Assembly: GCF_030684215.1 (NCBI RefSeq)
Contig: NZ_JAUXOV010000038.1
Location: forward strand, 186,001 to 250,000
Direction: 5' to 3'
Source: Pseudotabrizicola sp.
Lineage (GTDB): Bacteria > Pseudomonadota > Alphaproteobacteria > Rhodobacterales > Rhodobacteraceae
Length of the DNA stretch: 64,000 nt
Position numbers and translations under genes: made by a program. Below are positions 33,480 to 43,736 of the stretch, piece by piece. The notes beneath the pieces were generated by a model. It saw nothing but the letters and a program-made list of their open reading frames with translations. It did no database searches and had not been told where the DNA came from. The first letter of the stretch is position 1. Each line of letters begins with the position of its first letter.

Positions 33480-34736
33480 ATGCAAACGAACAGACGCGTC
33501 TTCACTTTGGGCTTGGGTGCGTTGTGGTTGTCTGGCTGCGTCAGCGGCGGTGGTGGCGGAGGCATGGCCTCTGTGGTCTCGCGCGCGGCAGAACCCGGCA
33601 TGTCGCCCGTCGCCAACGCAGGCTTTGACACCTGGGTCAACGGCTTCAAATCGCGCGCCGCAGGCCGTGGCCTGTCGCAATCCACGATCGACACCGCCTT
33701 TCGCGGCGCAGGCTACCTTCCCGGCGTGATCGAGCGTGACCGCAACCAGACCGAATTCAAACGCACGCTTGAAGATTACCTCGCCATCGCCGCCAGCCCC
33801 GACCGTATCGCCAAAGGCCGCGCGGCCCTGGCCCGACACCGTGGCACGCTGTCGGCCATCGAATCGCGCTACGGGGTCGAGGCAGAGGTGGTCACCGCCG
33901 TCTGGGGTCTGGAAAGCCAATACGGCGAACGTCGTGGCACCGTGCCCGTGATCTCGGCGCTCGCTACCCTCGCCTATGACGGGCGCAGGGGGGCATTCTT
34001 TGAACAACAACTGACCGCCGCCCTGCGCATCTTGCAAAACGGCGACACCACGCCTGCCAACATGACCGGCAGCTGGGCAGGTGCCATGGGCCATACCCAG
34101 TTCATCCCCACCAGCTATCTGGAATTCGCGGTGGATTTCACCGGCGACGGCCGCCGCGACATCTGGGCGGATGATCCGACCGACGCGCTCGCCTCTGCCG
34201 CCGCATACCTGTCGCGCTCCGGCTGGCGCAAGGGCCAGCCCTGGGGGATCGAAATCCGCCTGCCTGCAGGCTTCAACACCGGCGTCACCGGGCGCGGCAA
34301 AGGGCGCAGCTCTGACGCATGGTCCGGCCTTGGCGTCACCACGGCAGACGGCGGCCGCCTGCCCAACCACGGCACAGGCTCGATCATCCTGCCACAAGGC
34401 GCAAACGGCCCGGCCTTCCTGATCTTCAACAACTTCAACGCCATCGCGCGCTACAACAACGCGGTGAACTATGTGATCGGCGTGGGCCATTTGTCCGACC
34501 GCCTGCGCGGCGCCGGACCAATCCGGAGCAATTTCCCACCGGACGCCACCGGCATGACGATGGCCGACCGGCAAGACCTGCAACGCCGCCTGACCGCCGC
34601 AGGCTTTGACACCGACGGCAGCGATGGCGTGATCGGCGCAAAAACCCGCGCCGCAATCGCGGCGTTCCAACGCGCCCGCGGCCTGCCCGTCACGGGGGAG
34701 CCTTCGCTCTCCCTTCTGCAAACCCTGCGCGGCTGA
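33480..34736 (+). CDS. Lytic murein transglycosylase, MltB-like, with a peptidoglycan-binding domain
   Basis: A 418-residue secreted enzyme that cleaves the glycan backbone of peptidoglycan. The lipoprotein signal ends in LWLSGCVS. The catalytic domain holds the Glu in VVTAVWGLESQYGERRG and GAMGHTQFIPTSYL, typical of the SLT_2/MltB family. Residues about 360-415 are a PG_binding_1 domain (LQRRLTAAGFDTDGSDGVIG, then AFQRARGLPVTGEP). It follows the zinc-ribbon gene by 71 bases and may or may not belong to that unit. Confidence 0.93.
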   Translation: MQTNRRVFTLGLGALWLSGCVSGGGGGGMASVVSRAAEPGMSPVANAGFDTWVNGFKSRAAGRGLSQSTIDTAFRGAGYLPGVIERDRNQTEFKRTLEDYLAIAASPDRIAKGRAALARHRGTLSAIESRYGVEAEVVTAVWGLESQYGERRGTVPVISALATLAYDGRRGAFFEQQLTAALRILQNGDTTPANMTGSWAGAMGHTQFIPTSYLEFAVDFTGDGRRDIWADDPTDALASAAAYLSRSGWRKGQPWGIEIRLPAGFNTGVTGRGKGRSSDAWSGLGVTTADGGRLPNHGTGSIILPQGANGPAFLIFNNFNAIARYNNAVNYVIGVGHLSDRLRGAGPIRSNFPPDATGMTMADRQDLQRRLTAAGFDTDGSDGVIGAKTRAAIAAFQRARGLPVTGEPSLSLLQTLRG

Positions 34737-34968
34737 CCCGGCAGACGGGGGGCTTTCCGCCCCCCGCCCCCCCCGGAGAGTATTTTAAAAGCACCAATCC
34801 CCCCTTACCTTGCGAAAATACTCCCGCGCGGCACGCGCGCGACGAGGCAAAACCCTGCGCCCAAAGCGCGCTCCTTCAGATCATCGCCGGCCCCGGGTGC
34901 TTCCTTAGGCCGTTGACTCGCCGCCCTGCCCGCGCAATAGCGCAAGTCGTCCCCGAACGGAGGCCGTT
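34737..34968. repeat. Intergenic region with a terminator-like hairpin and two facing GAGTATTT elements
   Basis: GGGGGGC-TTTCC-GCCCCCC (34747-34765) leads into GGAGAGTATTTTAAAAG (GAGTATTT at 34778-34785). About 30 bases on, the complementary AAATACTC (34816-34823) begins a leftward copy with CGCGCGGCACGCGCGCGACG and GAAGGAGCGCGC-type sequence. The latter is nearly identical to the stretch beyond putA (about 1540-1605). No gene is seen; purC follows at 34969. Confidence 0.65.
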
Positions 34969-35943
34969 ATGTTCGACCCAGACCGCGTTTTGCCCCATGC
35001 CCGTATCCCGGAATTGCCAAACCCGTATTTCGGCAAGGTGCGGGATTGTTACGATCTGCCCCCCACTGCAGAGTATCCGGACGGCAGGCGCATCCTGATC
35101 TCGTCAGACCGGATCAGCGCCTTTGACCGCATTCTGGCAGCCATTCCCTACAAAGGGCAGGTGTTGACCCAGACCGCGCGCTACTGGTTCGACCACACTG
35201 TGGATATCTGCCCCAATCATGTGCTGGGCTATCCCGATCCGAATGTAGTCATCGGCCGCCGCGTCACCATTCTGCCGGTGGAAATCGTGGTGCGCGGCTA
35301 TCTTGCGGGCACCACCTCTACCTCGGTTTTGACCCAATATCGCGCGGGCCATCGCAGGCTTTACGGCCACACCCTGCCTGATGGGATGCGCGACAATCAG
35401 GTCTTGCCGCAGCCGATCATCACCCCGACCTCCAAAGCCTTTGACGGCGGCCATGACGAGCCTTTGACCCCCGATGAAATCCTCGCCCAGGGCCTGCTTA
35501 CTCCGGCCCAGTGGGATGAGGTTTCAGCCTATGCCTTTGCGCTTTTTGCACGCGGGCAACAGATGGCGGCAGAGCGCGGGTTGATCCTTGCCGACACCAA
35601 GTATGAATTCGGCACCGATGCGCAGGGCCGCATCCTGATCGCCGACGAAATCCACACGCCGGATTCCAGCCGCTACTGGCGCGCCGACGGCTATGCCGCC
35701 GCCTTTGAGACCGGCACCCGGCCGCCCAGCTTTGACAAGGACGTGATCCGCGCTTGGGTCGCTGCCCGCTGTGATCCATATACCGACCCGATCCCCGAGA
35801 TCCCTGCCGACATCATCGCGCAGACCGCACATGTCTATATCGAGGCTTATGAGGCCATCACCGGTCAGACCTTCCACGGAGACCACGCCGGTCCCACGCC
35901 GCTTGACCGTATCCGCGCCAATCTTTCGCCGTGGTTCACCTGA
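34969..35943 (+). CDS. purC: Phosphoribosylaminoimidazole-succinocarboxamide synthase
   Basis: A 324-residue SAICAR synthase of the longer type. It joins aspartate to CAIR with ATP in purine synthesis. Family motifs: GKVRDCYDL (ATP-binding), [36 protein letters not shown] and [12 protein letters not shown]. Isolated from other pur genes. CGGAGG about eight bases before the ATG. Confidence 0.95.
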   Translation: MFDPDRVLPHARIPELPNPYFGKVRDCYDLPPTAEYPDGRRILISSDRISAFDRILAAIPYKGQVLTQTARYWFDHTVDICPNHVLGYPDPNVVIGRRVTILPVEIVVRGYLAGTTSTSVLTQYRAGHRRLYGHTLPDGMRDNQVLPQPIITPTSKAFDGGHDEPLTPDEILAQGLLTPAQWDEVSAYAFALFARGQQMAAERGLILADTKYEFGTDAQGRILIADEIHTPDSSRYWRADGYAAAFETGTRPPSFDKDVIRAWVAARCDPYTDPIPEIPADIIAQTAHVYIEAYEAITGQTFHGDHAGPTPLDRIRANLSPWFT

Positions 35944-36024
35944 GATCCCAGCTTTGCAAACAGCGTTTTTCAATATAATCTAGCCATATACTTTCGGTAA
36001 CTTGTTGTGTTTAAAGGATCCCTC

Positions 36025-37089
36025 ATGGCGCAGTCTGGTGATCGTGATGCACTGGCATTGATGAGCGGTTTTGAGGGAGATTTCCTGCTCTCTGTCCTGA
36101 ATGCATCGCCCGATTGCGTAAAGCTGGTCGAACCAGACGGCACATTGTCCTTCATGACCGAAAACGGCATGTGCGCGATGGAGATTGATACCTTCGACAT
36201 GGTTGCCGGCCGCCAATGGTTTGACCTCTGGCCTGACCAGATGCGCACCACACTGCAAGACGCAATGACCCGCGCCCGCAACGGAGAGCGTGTCAGCCTT
36301 GAAGCCGAATGTCCCACCGCCAAGGGCACTCTGAAATGGTGGCACATCACAGTCCTGCCGATATCCGGCCCCGACGGCGTTGTTCACAAGCTGCTTGCCG
36401 CATCGCGCGACATCACCGAACGCGTCTTGCGAGAGCGTGAACAGCTTGCCTATGCCAAAGCCCTGGAACAAGAGTTGGCAGAAAAATCCGAACTGCTGAT
36501 GCAGCGCGATTTTCTGATGCGCGAAATCGACCACCGGGTAAAGAACAGCCTGTCACAGGTTGCCTCTATCCTGCGTCTTCAGGCGCGCCGCTCCTCTGAT
36601 ACGGTGCGCGCGGCACTGGATGAGGCCGCCCGCCGCGTCGCCTCCATTGCGCGGGTGCATGAGCAATTGCAATCCAGCACTGATTTCAAATCCATTCCCG
36701 CCGTGCCGTTGTTGCAGCGACTTTGCGACGAATTCACGCTGTCCTATGATCGCCAGATCCCGTTCTGTGCCACTACAGTTGATGATCTTCCGATGCTGTC
36801 CGAACGCGCGTCAGCTTTGTGCATCATTGTAAGTGAACTGGTGGCCAATGGCGTCCGCCATGGTATCGGGCTCGATCAGGTGTCTGTGCATCTACATCAG
36901 ACCGATACCAGAGCAGAAATTCGTGTGATCAATACCGCCAGTGGTCCCCTTGCAAGAAGCGATCATGCCGGATCCGGTCTGGGCACATTGATCTGTGAGA
37001 CCTATGCAGCCACCTTGTCAGGCTCTCTGGACTGGCATTATGATGCGGGGAAAATGACAACCACACTGGATTTTTCTCCGGCGGCGTAA
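36025..37089 (+). CDS. PAS-domain sensor histidine kinase (HisKA_2/HWE type)
   Basis: A 354-residue soluble kinase. An N-terminal PAS domain (about 20-135, LLSVLNASPDCVKLVEPDGT) leads to a HisKA_2 dimerisation helix with the phospho-acceptor His170 (REIDHRVKNSLSQVASILRL) and an HATPase domain (SELVANGVRHGIG, then GSGLGTLI). No membrane segment, so it senses a cytoplasmic cue. Such kinases often drive the general stress response or light/redox signalling in Alphaproteobacteria. No response regulator is adjacent. AAGGA six bases before ATG 36025 outranks GTG 36007. Confidence 0.88.
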   Translation: MAQSGDRDALALMSGFEGDFLLSVLNASPDCVKLVEPDGTLSFMTENGMCAMEIDTFDMVAGRQWFDLWPDQMRTTLQDAMTRARNGERVSLEAECPTAKGTLKWWHITVLPISGPDGVVHKLLAASRDITERVLREREQLAYAKALEQELAEKSELLMQRDFLMREIDHRVKNSLSQVASILRLQARRSSDTVRAALDEAARRVASIARVHEQLQSSTDFKSIPAVPLLQRLCDEFTLSYDRQIPFCATTVDDLPMLSERASALCIIVSELVANGVRHGIGLDQVSVHLHQTDTRAEIRVINTASGPLARSDHAGSGLGTLICETYAATLSGSLDWHYDAGKMTTTLDFSPAA

Positions 37090-37165
37090 CCAATGTTTGC
37101 GCTAACAGCCGTAAAGCGGGTATGAAGCTATACGCATTTGCGAACCGAACCTGCCGGAGGCTCCA

Positions 37166-38089
37166 ATGATTCTCAGCTGTGGCGAAGCCCTGATCGACAT
37201 GCTGCCCCGCACCGCCACCACGGGCGAGGCGTGCTTTGCCCCCTACGCAGGCGGCGCCGTATTCAATACCGCCATTGCACTGGGGCGGCTTGGCGCGCCA
37301 TCGGCGTTTTTCTCCGGCGTCTCGACAGATATGTTGGGCGAAATCCTTGCCGATACGCTGACGGCCTCACAGGTCGACACGCAATTCCTCGCCCGCTCGG
37401 ACCGGTCCACGACAGTTGCCTTTGTCAAACTGGTGGATGGTCAGGCCACTTACGCCTTCTATGATGAAGCGACGGCGGGCCGCATGCTGTCAACCGATCA
37501 ACTGCCCAGCCTGCCCGGCGATGTCTCGACCTTGTTTTTTGGTGGCATCAGCCTTGTGAACGACCCCGCTGCCAGCACCTATGAGGCGCTTCAAACCCGC
37601 GAGGCGGCAACCCGCGTCACCATGATCGACCCCAACATCCGCCCCGGCTTCATCGCCGGGCAGGAAACCCAGTACCGTGCCCGGATCGAACGGATGATCG
37701 CCCGTGCCGATATCGTCAAATTATCAGATGAAGACCTGCACTGGCTGATGGGTGCGGGCGATCTGACAGCGCTTGCCCGCCAGATCATCGCCACCGGGCC
37801 AAAGGTGGTCTTCATCACCGAAGGGGCGGCGGGCGCACGGGCTGTGACGGCCAGTCAGGATCGTTTTTTCGCAGCCACCAAGGTCACCGTGGCCGATACG
37901 GTCGGCGCGGGCGACACCTTCAACGCGGGCGCGCTGGCCGCGCTGCATCAGGCCGGGGTCCTGACCAAAACTGCCCTCACCGACTTGTCTGATGCCACGC
38001 TTGATGCGGCCCTGTCCCTTGGCACCCGCTCTGCCGCCATCACCGTCAGCCGCCCCGGCGCCAACCCGCCTTGGGCGCATGAAGTGTGA
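37166..38089 (+). CDS. PfkB-family carbohydrate kinase, fructokinase-like
   Basis: A 307-residue ribokinase-fold sugar kinase. It opens with [14 protein letters not shown], has the substrate lid [17 protein letters not shown], and the catalytic motif [14 protein letters not shown] with the base Asp near residue 250. It phosphorylates a sugar, most likely fructose, judging by overall style. It overlaps dtd by four bases. Confidence 0.88.
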   Translation: MILSCGEALIDMLPRTATTGEACFAPYAGGAVFNTAIALGRLGAPSAFFSGVSTDMLGEILADTLTASQVDTQFLARSDRSTTVAFVKLVDGQATYAFYDEATAGRMLSTDQLPSLPGDVSTLFFGGISLVNDPAASTYEALQTREAATRVTMIDPNIRPGFIAGQETQYRARIERMIARADIVKLSDEDLHWLMGAGDLTALARQIIATGPKVVFITEGAAGARAVTASQDRFFAATKVTVADTVGAGDTFNAGALAALHQAGVLTKTALTDLSDATLDAALSLGTRSAAITVSRPGANPPWAHEV

Positions 38090-38520
38090 GGGCGGTTCTT
38101 CAGCGCGTCAGCCGCGCCTCGGTCAGCGTTGACGGCACCATCACCGGCGAAATCGGCCCCGGCCTTCTCATCCTGATCTGCGCAATGGCGGACGACACCG
38201 ATGCGCAGGCCGATGCCATGGCCACCAAAATCGCCAAGCTGCGTATCTTCAAGGATGACGAAGGCAAAATGAACCTCTCGGTGAGAGACATCGGCGGCGC
38301 GGCCCTGATCGTCTCGCAATTCACCCTCGCCGCCGATCTGCGCGGCAATCGCCCCGGCTTTTCCACCGCCGCCACGCCGGACGAAGGCAAACGGCTCTAC
38401 GACTATTTCACCACCCGCATCGCCGCTACAGGCATCCCAACCGCCAACGGCATCTTCGGCGCGGATATGGATGTCAGCCTGAACAACGATGGCCCCGTCA
38501 CGATCTGGCTCGAAATCTGA
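38086..38520 (+). CDS. dtd: D-aminoacyl-tRNA deacylase
   Basis: A 144-residue DTD that removes D-amino acids from tRNA. It starts with a GTG ([17 protein letters not shown]) overlapping the fructokinase stop by four bases. Catalytic family motifs: [20 protein letters not shown] and [11 protein letters not shown]. The GTG start and overlap imply reduced, coupled translation. Confidence 0.95.
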   Translation: MRAVLQRVSRASVSVDGTITGEIGPGLLILICAMADDTDAQADAMATKIAKLRIFKDDEGKMNLSVRDIGGAALIVSQFTLAADLRGNRPGFSTAATPDEGKRLYDYFTTRIAATGIPTANGIFGADMDVSLNNDGPVTIWLEI

Positions 38521-38544
38521 GCCCTGCTTTCCACACGTCATTAC

Positions 38545-38600
38545 CTGTTTGAAAATATCCCGGGGTCCGGGGCAGAGCCCCGGGGGCGCCGCGCTCACAG
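38545..38600 (-). repeat. GC-hairpin/GATATTT intergenic element downstream of dtd
   Basis: Read leftward, GCGC-rich sequence leads to CCGGGGC-TCT-GCCCCGG, then ACCCCGGGATATTTTCAAACAGG. It lies between convergent dtd and the Nudix gene and probably terminates the latter. Its tail CAAACAGG matches the copies near 21.3 kb. Confidence 0.6.
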
Positions 38601-38648
38601 CGCCTCTTGTCCAAAACCACGTCGCGGTTGATTGGATAAGGGCATGCC

Positions 38649-39098
38649 CTAACGCACGATCAACTCCAGCGGGTCATACAGGCTCTCGCCATCCCCCCAT
38701 GCGGCGGTGGGCAGGCTGTCGGGCTTGAACCTGATCCCGCCCAAATCCTCCCGGCTGAAAAACCGCCGCTCGGTCACCACGCCTTCAGGGTCGCGCCATG
38801 TGTCACTGATCTGGCCTCCGACGATCTCACAGCGGAAATACAGATCCACCTGATGAAAGCCGCGCCTTGGGTCATGAAATTCATTCACCAGGCACGGCGC
38901 GCCAACTTCGACGCTCAACCCGGTTTCTTCCCAGATCTCACGGATCAAATTGTCATGCAGCGATTGGCCCACCATCGCACCGCCGCCCGGCGCGCACCAC
39001 AGGTCAGATACCCCGCCGCGGTAGGCGTTGACCAATAAAAGCCGGTCATCGGCCAGAATAAGCGCGCGGGTGGCAAGGCGTGGCGAGCGGTGTGACAT
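38649..39098 (-). CDS. Nudix hydrolase
   Basis: A 149-residue Nudix protein. The box reads GGAMVGQSLHDNLIREIWEETG: the REIWEE metal-binding helix is intact, but the first Glu of the usual GX5EX7REUXEE pattern is Gln. The substrate (a nucleoside diphosphate linked to some group) cannot be read. The start is uncertain: ATG 39098 gives the family N-terminus, and a GTG at 39134 is possible. Divergent from the lipase gene. Confidence 0.82.
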   Translation of the reverse strand: MSHRSPRLATRALILADDRLLLVNAYRGGVSDLWCAPGGGAMVGQSLHDNLIREIWEETGLSVEVGAPCLVNEFHDPRRGFHQVDLYFRCEIVGGQISDTWRDPEGVVTERRFFSREDLGGIRFKPDSLPTAAWGDGESLYDPLELIVR

Positions 39099-39175
39099 GA
39101 CCGCAGCCTGTGACGTTGCGCACCATTTGTCCACTCCCCCTTGGCATCGCCACGAAAGATCGCCATTTTGCGGAC

Positions 39176-39907
39176 ATGTTGCGCGCGCTCACCCTTGCTG
39201 CCTTGCTGGCCTCACCTGCCCATGCAGATTGTGTGGTGCTTCTGCACGGGCTGGCGCGCAGTGATACGTCGCTGATCCTGATGGCTCAGGCGCTCAACAA
39301 CGCGGGCTTTCGCACCGTCAACCAGGCCTACCCCTCAACCAGTGCCGCGATCCCTGATCTGGCTAGTTTTGTGGGTGAGGGCATCGCCTCCTGCGCGCTG
39401 AAGCCGGACGAGCAGGTGCATTTTGTCACCCACTCCATGGGCGGCATTCTGGTGCGCCATTACCTGACCGACCACCGCCCCGAGGCGCTTGGCCGTGTGG
39501 TGATGCTGGCCCCGCCCAATCAGGGGTCTGAACTGGTGGACGCGCTCTCTGATACCGCGCCGTTTGACTGGGTCAACGGCCCCGCAGGCGCACAGCTTGG
39601 CACCGATCCGGGGTCGATCCCCCTGAACCTGCCAAGGCCCGACTATCCCTTGGGCATCATCGCGGGCAACCAGTCGCTGAACCCGGTCTATTCCAGCCTG
39701 ATCCCCGGCCCGGATGACGGCAAGGTCAGCGTGGCCTCGACAAAGGTGGATGGCATGACGGCCCATCTGACCCTGCCCGCCACGCACACCTTTCTGATGA
39801 TGAACCCGGTTGCGATGCGCGAAACCATCCTGTTTTTGCAAACCGGGGCCTTTGATCCTGCACTCACCTATGCCCGTGCTGTCGAAGACCTGCTGTCGCA
39901 GAACTGA
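39176..39907 (+). CDS. Secreted alpha/beta-hydrolase, lipase-like
   Basis: A 243-residue exported hydrolase. A short signal peptide ([18 protein letters not shown]) is followed by [15 protein letters not shown] (oxyanion region), the nucleophile elbow [15 protein letters not shown] with Ser near residue 92, and the Asp/His region near [10 protein letters not shown] and ATHTFLM. It resembles PGAP1/lipase class 2 esterases. The substrate is unknown. Confidence 0.85.
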   Translation: MLRALTLAALLASPAHADCVVLLHGLARSDTSLILMAQALNNAGFRTVNQAYPSTSAAIPDLASFVGEGIASCALKPDEQVHFVTHSMGGILVRHYLTDHRPEALGRVVMLAPPNQGSELVDALSDTAPFDWVNGPAGAQLGTDPGSIPLNLPRPDYPLGIIAGNQSLNPVYSSLIPGPDDGKVSVASTKVDGMTAHLTLPATHTFLMMNPVAMRETILFLQTGAFDPALTYARAVEDLLSQN

Positions 39908-40033
39908 CGCAGGCAAATCGCGTTCCCCAAGCCGCGTGAATTCTGGCACCTGCGGTACGCTCAAGCTTGACTTCGGCCGCAGGTAAGGGTGTATCGGCGC
40001 GACGACGACTGAACCCTTGAAAGGGGATTACCG

Positions 40034-41815
40034 ATGCACGCCTATCGCAGCCATACCTGCGCCGCCCTCAACACTGCCCATGTGGGCGAAACCATCCGCC
40101 TGTCGGGCTGGGTGCATCGGGTGCGCGATCACGGCGGCGTCTTGTTCATCGACCTGCGCGACCATTACGGCATCACGCAAATTCTGGCCGACAGCGACAG
40201 CCCGGCCTTTGCCGATATCGAAAAGGTCCGCGCCGAATGGGTGGTCCAGGTTGAAGGCCGCGTCAAAGCCCGCAACGCCGCGCTAATCAACCCCAAATTG
40301 CCGACCGGAGAGATCGAGGTATACGCCACCGGCATCACCGTGCTGGGCGAGGCCGCCGAACTGCCGATGCCGGTGTTTGGCGAAACCGAATACCCCGAGG
40401 AAACCCGCCTCACCTACCGCTTCCTCGACCTGCGCCGCGACGGTATGCACCGCAACATGATGCTGCGATCCAACGTGGTGCGGTCCATCCGCAACCGGAT
40501 GTGGGACATGGGGTTCAACGAATTCCAGACGCCCATCATCACCGCATCGTCCCCCGAAGGCGCGCGCGATTTTCTGGTGCCGTCACGCCTGCATCCGGGC
40601 AAGTTCTACGCCCTACCGCAAGCGCCGCAGCAGTTCAAGCAGCTGATCATGGTTGCGGGCTTTGACCGCTATTTCCAGATTGCGCCCTGCTTCCGCGATG
40701 AAGACCCCCGCGCCGACCGCTCGCCGACCGATTTCTACCAACTCGACATCGAAATGAGCTTTGTCGAACAGGAAGACGTCTTCGCCGTGGTCCAGCCGGT
40801 GATTCAGGGCCTGTTCCAGGAATTTGCCCCGGAAAAGCCGGTCGATTCCAACTGGCCCCGTATCGCCTACCGCGACTCGCTCCTGTGGTACGGCTCCGAC
40901 AAACCCGACCTGCGCAACCCGATCAAGATGCAGATTGTGTCTGACCATTTCGCAGGCTCCGGCTTCGCCGTCTTCGCCAAACTGCTGGAGCAAGAGGGCA
41001 CCCAGATCCGCGCCATCCCCGCCCCCAAAGGCGGCAGCCGCAAATTCTGCGACCGCATGAATGCCTTTGCCCAGCAACAGGGCTTGCCGGGCATGGGCTA
41101 TATCTTCTGGCGTGAAGCCGAAGACAAATCTGGCATGGAGGCCGCAGGCCCCCTCGCAAAGAACATCGGCCCCGAACGCACCGAAGCGATCCGCCAGCAA
41201 CTCGGCCTCGGCCTTGGCGACGCGGCCTTCTTCCTTGGTGGCAAGCCCGACGCCTTTGAATCCGTCGCCGGACGCGCCCGCAACGTCATTGGCGAAGAAC
41301 TCGGCCTGACCGAGAAAGACACCTTCCGTTTCGCATGGATCGTCGATTTCCCAATGTATGAGAAAACCGACGACGGCAAAATCGACTTCAGCCACAACCC
41401 CTTCTCCATGCCCCAAGGCGGGATGGACGCGCTGTTGGGCGACCCGCTGGATGTTTACGCCTACCAATATGACCTTGCCTGCAACGGCTATGAACTGCTG
41501 TCGGGCGGCATCCGCAACCACAAGCCGGAAATCATGTTCAAGGCGTTTGAACTGGCGGGCTACCCGAATTCCGAGGTTGAAAAGCGCTTTGGCGGCATGG
41601 TCAAGGCGTTCAAATACGGCGCCCCGCCCCACGGCGGTTGTGCGGCAGGAATCGACCGCATCGTCATGCTGCTGGCCGATACCACCAACATCCGCGAGGT
41701 CATCATGTTCCCGATGAACCAGCGCGCCGAAGACCTGCTGATGAACGCACCAAGCGATCCCACCAATGACCAGCTGCGCGAATTACGCCTGCGCGTGCTG
41801 CCGAAAGACGCCTGA
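40034..41815 (+). CDS. aspS: Aspartyl-tRNA synthetase
   Basis: A 593-residue bacterial-type class II synthetase with an N-terminal anticodon-binding OB fold ([20 protein letters not shown]), the class II core ([40 protein letters not shown]) and the bacterial insertion domain. Motif 3 ([13 protein letters not shown]) is intact. Because GatCA is present nearby, the enzyme may be non-discriminating and also charge tRNA-Asn. AAAGGGGA precedes the ATG. The stop overlaps the next ATG by one base. Confidence 0.97.
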   Translation: MHAYRSHTCAALNTAHVGETIRLSGWVHRVRDHGGVLFIDLRDHYGITQILADSDSPAFADIEKVRAEWVVQVEGRVKARNAALINPKLPTGEIEVYATGITVLGEAAELPMPVFGETEYPEETRLTYRFLDLRRDGMHRNMMLRSNVVRSIRNRMWDMGFNEFQTPIITASSPEGARDFLVPSRLHPGKFYALPQAPQQFKQLIMVAGFDRYFQIAPCFRDEDPRADRSPTDFYQLDIEMSFVEQEDVFAVVQPVIQGLFQEFAPEKPVDSNWPRIAYRDSLLWYGSDKPDLRNPIKMQIVSDHFAGSGFAVFAKLLEQEGTQIRAIPAPKGGSRKFCDRMNAFAQQQGLPGMGYIFWREAEDKSGMEAAGPLAKNIGPERTEAIRQQLGLGLGDAAFFLGGKPDAFESVAGRARNVIGEELGLTEKDTFRFAWIVDFPMYEKTDDGKIDFSHNPFSMPQGGMDALLGDPLDVYAYQYDLACNGYELLSGGIRNHKPEIMFKAFELAGYPNSEVEKRFGGMVKAFKYGAPPHGGCAAGIDRIVMLLADTTNIREVIMFPMNQRAEDLLMNAPSDPTNDQLRELRLRVLPKDA

Positions 41816-42285
41816 TGTATCACGCCACCGTCCCTGTTTTTCGCCACTACCTCGCCCAGATGGCCGGGATCGTGGAGAAAGCGGGGCGGGCGGCGATGAC
41901 TGCGCAAATTGCTGACAGCTTCACCGCGTCACAGCATTTCGCCACCGCGGCGGGCTTTACCCTGCGCATCACCTGTCCACTGGCCGGGCGCGCGGTGCCC
42001 GACCTGCCGACCGCCCTTGCGCCACGCATGGCGGTGGCCCGCGCCACGCTTGGTGCGATGAAACCCGCCGAATTTGACGGCGCGGCAGATCGCGTCATCC
42101 AACATCGCGCAGGTTTTACCGATCTGGAGCAATCTGCGCATGACTTTGTGTTTCTATACGGCATGCCAAATTTTTTCTTCCATATGACAATGGGTTACGC
42201 CGCACTTCGGGCTTCTGGCATCCCATTGGGCAAGGGTGATTTCGATGGTTTCCATGGCTATCCCCCGGATTTCATCTTTGAATAA
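41815..42285 (+). CDS. DUF1993 domain-containing protein
   Basis: A 156-residue helical protein of the DUF1993 type (VFRHYLAQMAGIVEKAGRAA, ITCPLAGRAVPDLP, HDFVFLYGMPNFFFHMTMGY). DUF1993 resembles DinB-like four-helix bundles; function unknown. Its ATG shares a base with the aspS stop, so it is translated from the same message. Confidence 0.82.
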   Translation: MYHATVPVFRHYLAQMAGIVEKAGRAAMTAQIADSFTASQHFATAAGFTLRITCPLAGRAVPDLPTALAPRMAVARATLGAMKPAEFDGAADRVIQHRAGFTDLEQSAHDFVFLYGMPNFFFHMTMGYAALRASGIPLGKGDFDGFHGYPPDFIFE

Positions 42286-42370
42286 TCCCGTCTGACGCCG
42301 CGCTGGTGCATATCCCCGGTGCAAAGGGCCGCGTTTGCCCTTATCCTGCACGCACCTCAAGGACGGCCCG

Positions 42371-43732
42371 ATGACCCAAGACAAGACCACTGCCGCCTTT
42401 CGATTTGGCTATGGCCTGCCCCTGCCCGCTTTGGCTCCGGCGGAACCTGCGTCAATGCTGGCTGCGTTGCGCGGGCCCGATACCATGGCCACCACCTATC
42501 CCGGCCCCCGTCTGGATGACCTGACCGAAACACTGGCCCGCGCGGACAGCATGTTGCGCACCTCACGCCGGGCTGAAACCGCCGAAGCGAACGCCGCCCG
42601 CCAGGATTATCGTCAGGCCATCGCCCAGTTGGAGGGCGTGACCCTGATGGCGGCCAAGACCACCTTTGCCCGCGCGCTGGATGCCACCGACGGCTTTCGC
42701 GAACGCCTTGTGCAGTTCTGGGCCGACCATTTCACCACCGTCGCCCGCTCGCGCCGTGACAGCCCCCTGCCCGCCACGATGGTAGAGGAAGCGATCCGCC
42801 CCTACATCACCGACCGCTTTGCCGATATGCTCAAGGCCGTGATTCAGCACCCCGCGATGCTGGGCTATCTGGACCAGTCGCGCAGCTTTGGCCCCAACTC
42901 GCGCATCGGTCAGCGCCGGACCAAGGGTCTGAACGAAAATCTGGCGCGTGAACTGCTGGAATTGCACACCGTCGGCAGCGGCTACACCCAAGATGATGTG
43001 ACGCAAATGGCGGCCCTGCTCACCGGGCTGACCGTTGGCAAAAAAGGCCCCACCTTCGATGCGCGCCGCGCCGAACCGGGCCCCGAAACCGTGCTGGGCA
43101 CGGTCTATGAGGGCGACACGCTGGCCACGGTGTTAAAGGCGCTGGATGATCTGGCCGAAAACCCGTCCACCGCCGCGCATCTGGCGCGCAAGCTGGCAAT
43201 TCATTTCGTGTCAGACCAACCCAACCCTGATCTGGTGCAGGCCCTTACCGACGCTTGGCGGATTTCGGGTGGCGATCTGCTGGCGGTGACGGAATCGCTG
43301 CTGACCCAACCCGCCGCTTGGGGGAAAATGCAGGAAAAGGCCCGCCAACCCTTTGATTTCATAGCTGCCGCATTGCGTGCACTGGGGTTGGATGGGGCTG
43401 ATGTGATGCGCATGGCCGACGATGTGTTCCGCGAGGTGATCCTGCAACCGATGGCCGCCATGGGCCAGCCGTGGCAATCGCCCCCCGGTCCCGATGGCTG
43501 GTCCGAGATGGCAGAGGCATGGATCACCCCTGAAACCATGGCCGCCCGGATCACATGGGCGATGGACATGCCACAGCGCCTGATCACCCCCCTGCCAGAC
43601 CCCACGGCGCTGATGACCCGCTGCCTTGGCGCGCATCTGGGCGAGCGGTTGGCCTGGGCGGTGCCGAAATCCGAAAACATCCGCGAAGCGGTGGGGCTGG
43701 TGCTGGCCAGCCCCGAATTCAACCGAAGGTAG
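42371..43732 (+). CDS. DUF1800 protein
   Basis: A 453-residue protein with the DUF1800 signature FWADHFTT, RTKGLNENLARELLELHTVG and QDDVTQMAALLTGLTV. DUF1800 proteins nearly always precede a DUF1501 gene, as here (4-base gap). The pair has been linked to envelope or outer-surface processes, but the biochemical role is not established. No classical signal peptide is seen. Confidence 0.88.
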   Translation: MTQDKTTAAFRFGYGLPLPALAPAEPASMLAALRGPDTMATTYPGPRLDDLTETLARADSMLRTSRRAETAEANAARQDYRQAIAQLEGVTLMAAKTTFARALDATDGFRERLVQFWADHFTTVARSRRDSPLPATMVEEAIRPYITDRFADMLKAVIQHPAMLGYLDQSRSFGPNSRIGQRRTKGLNENLARELLELHTVGSGYTQDDVTQMAALLTGLTVGKKGPTFDARRAEPGPETVLGTVYEGDTLATVLKALDDLAENPSTAAHLARKLAIHFVSDQPNPDLVQALTDAWRISGGDLLAVTESLLTQPAAWGKMQEKARQPFDFIAAALRALGLDGADVMRMADDVFREVILQPMAAMGQPWQSPPGPDGWSEMAEAWITPETMAARITWAMDMPQRLITPLPDPTALMTRCLGAHLGERLAWAVPKSENIREAVGLVLASPEFNRR

Positions 43733-43736
43733 CCCA

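Noticed and set aside
40613-41632. A 339-codon minus-strand frame
   Set aside because: Entirely antisense to aspS and without recognisable motifs.
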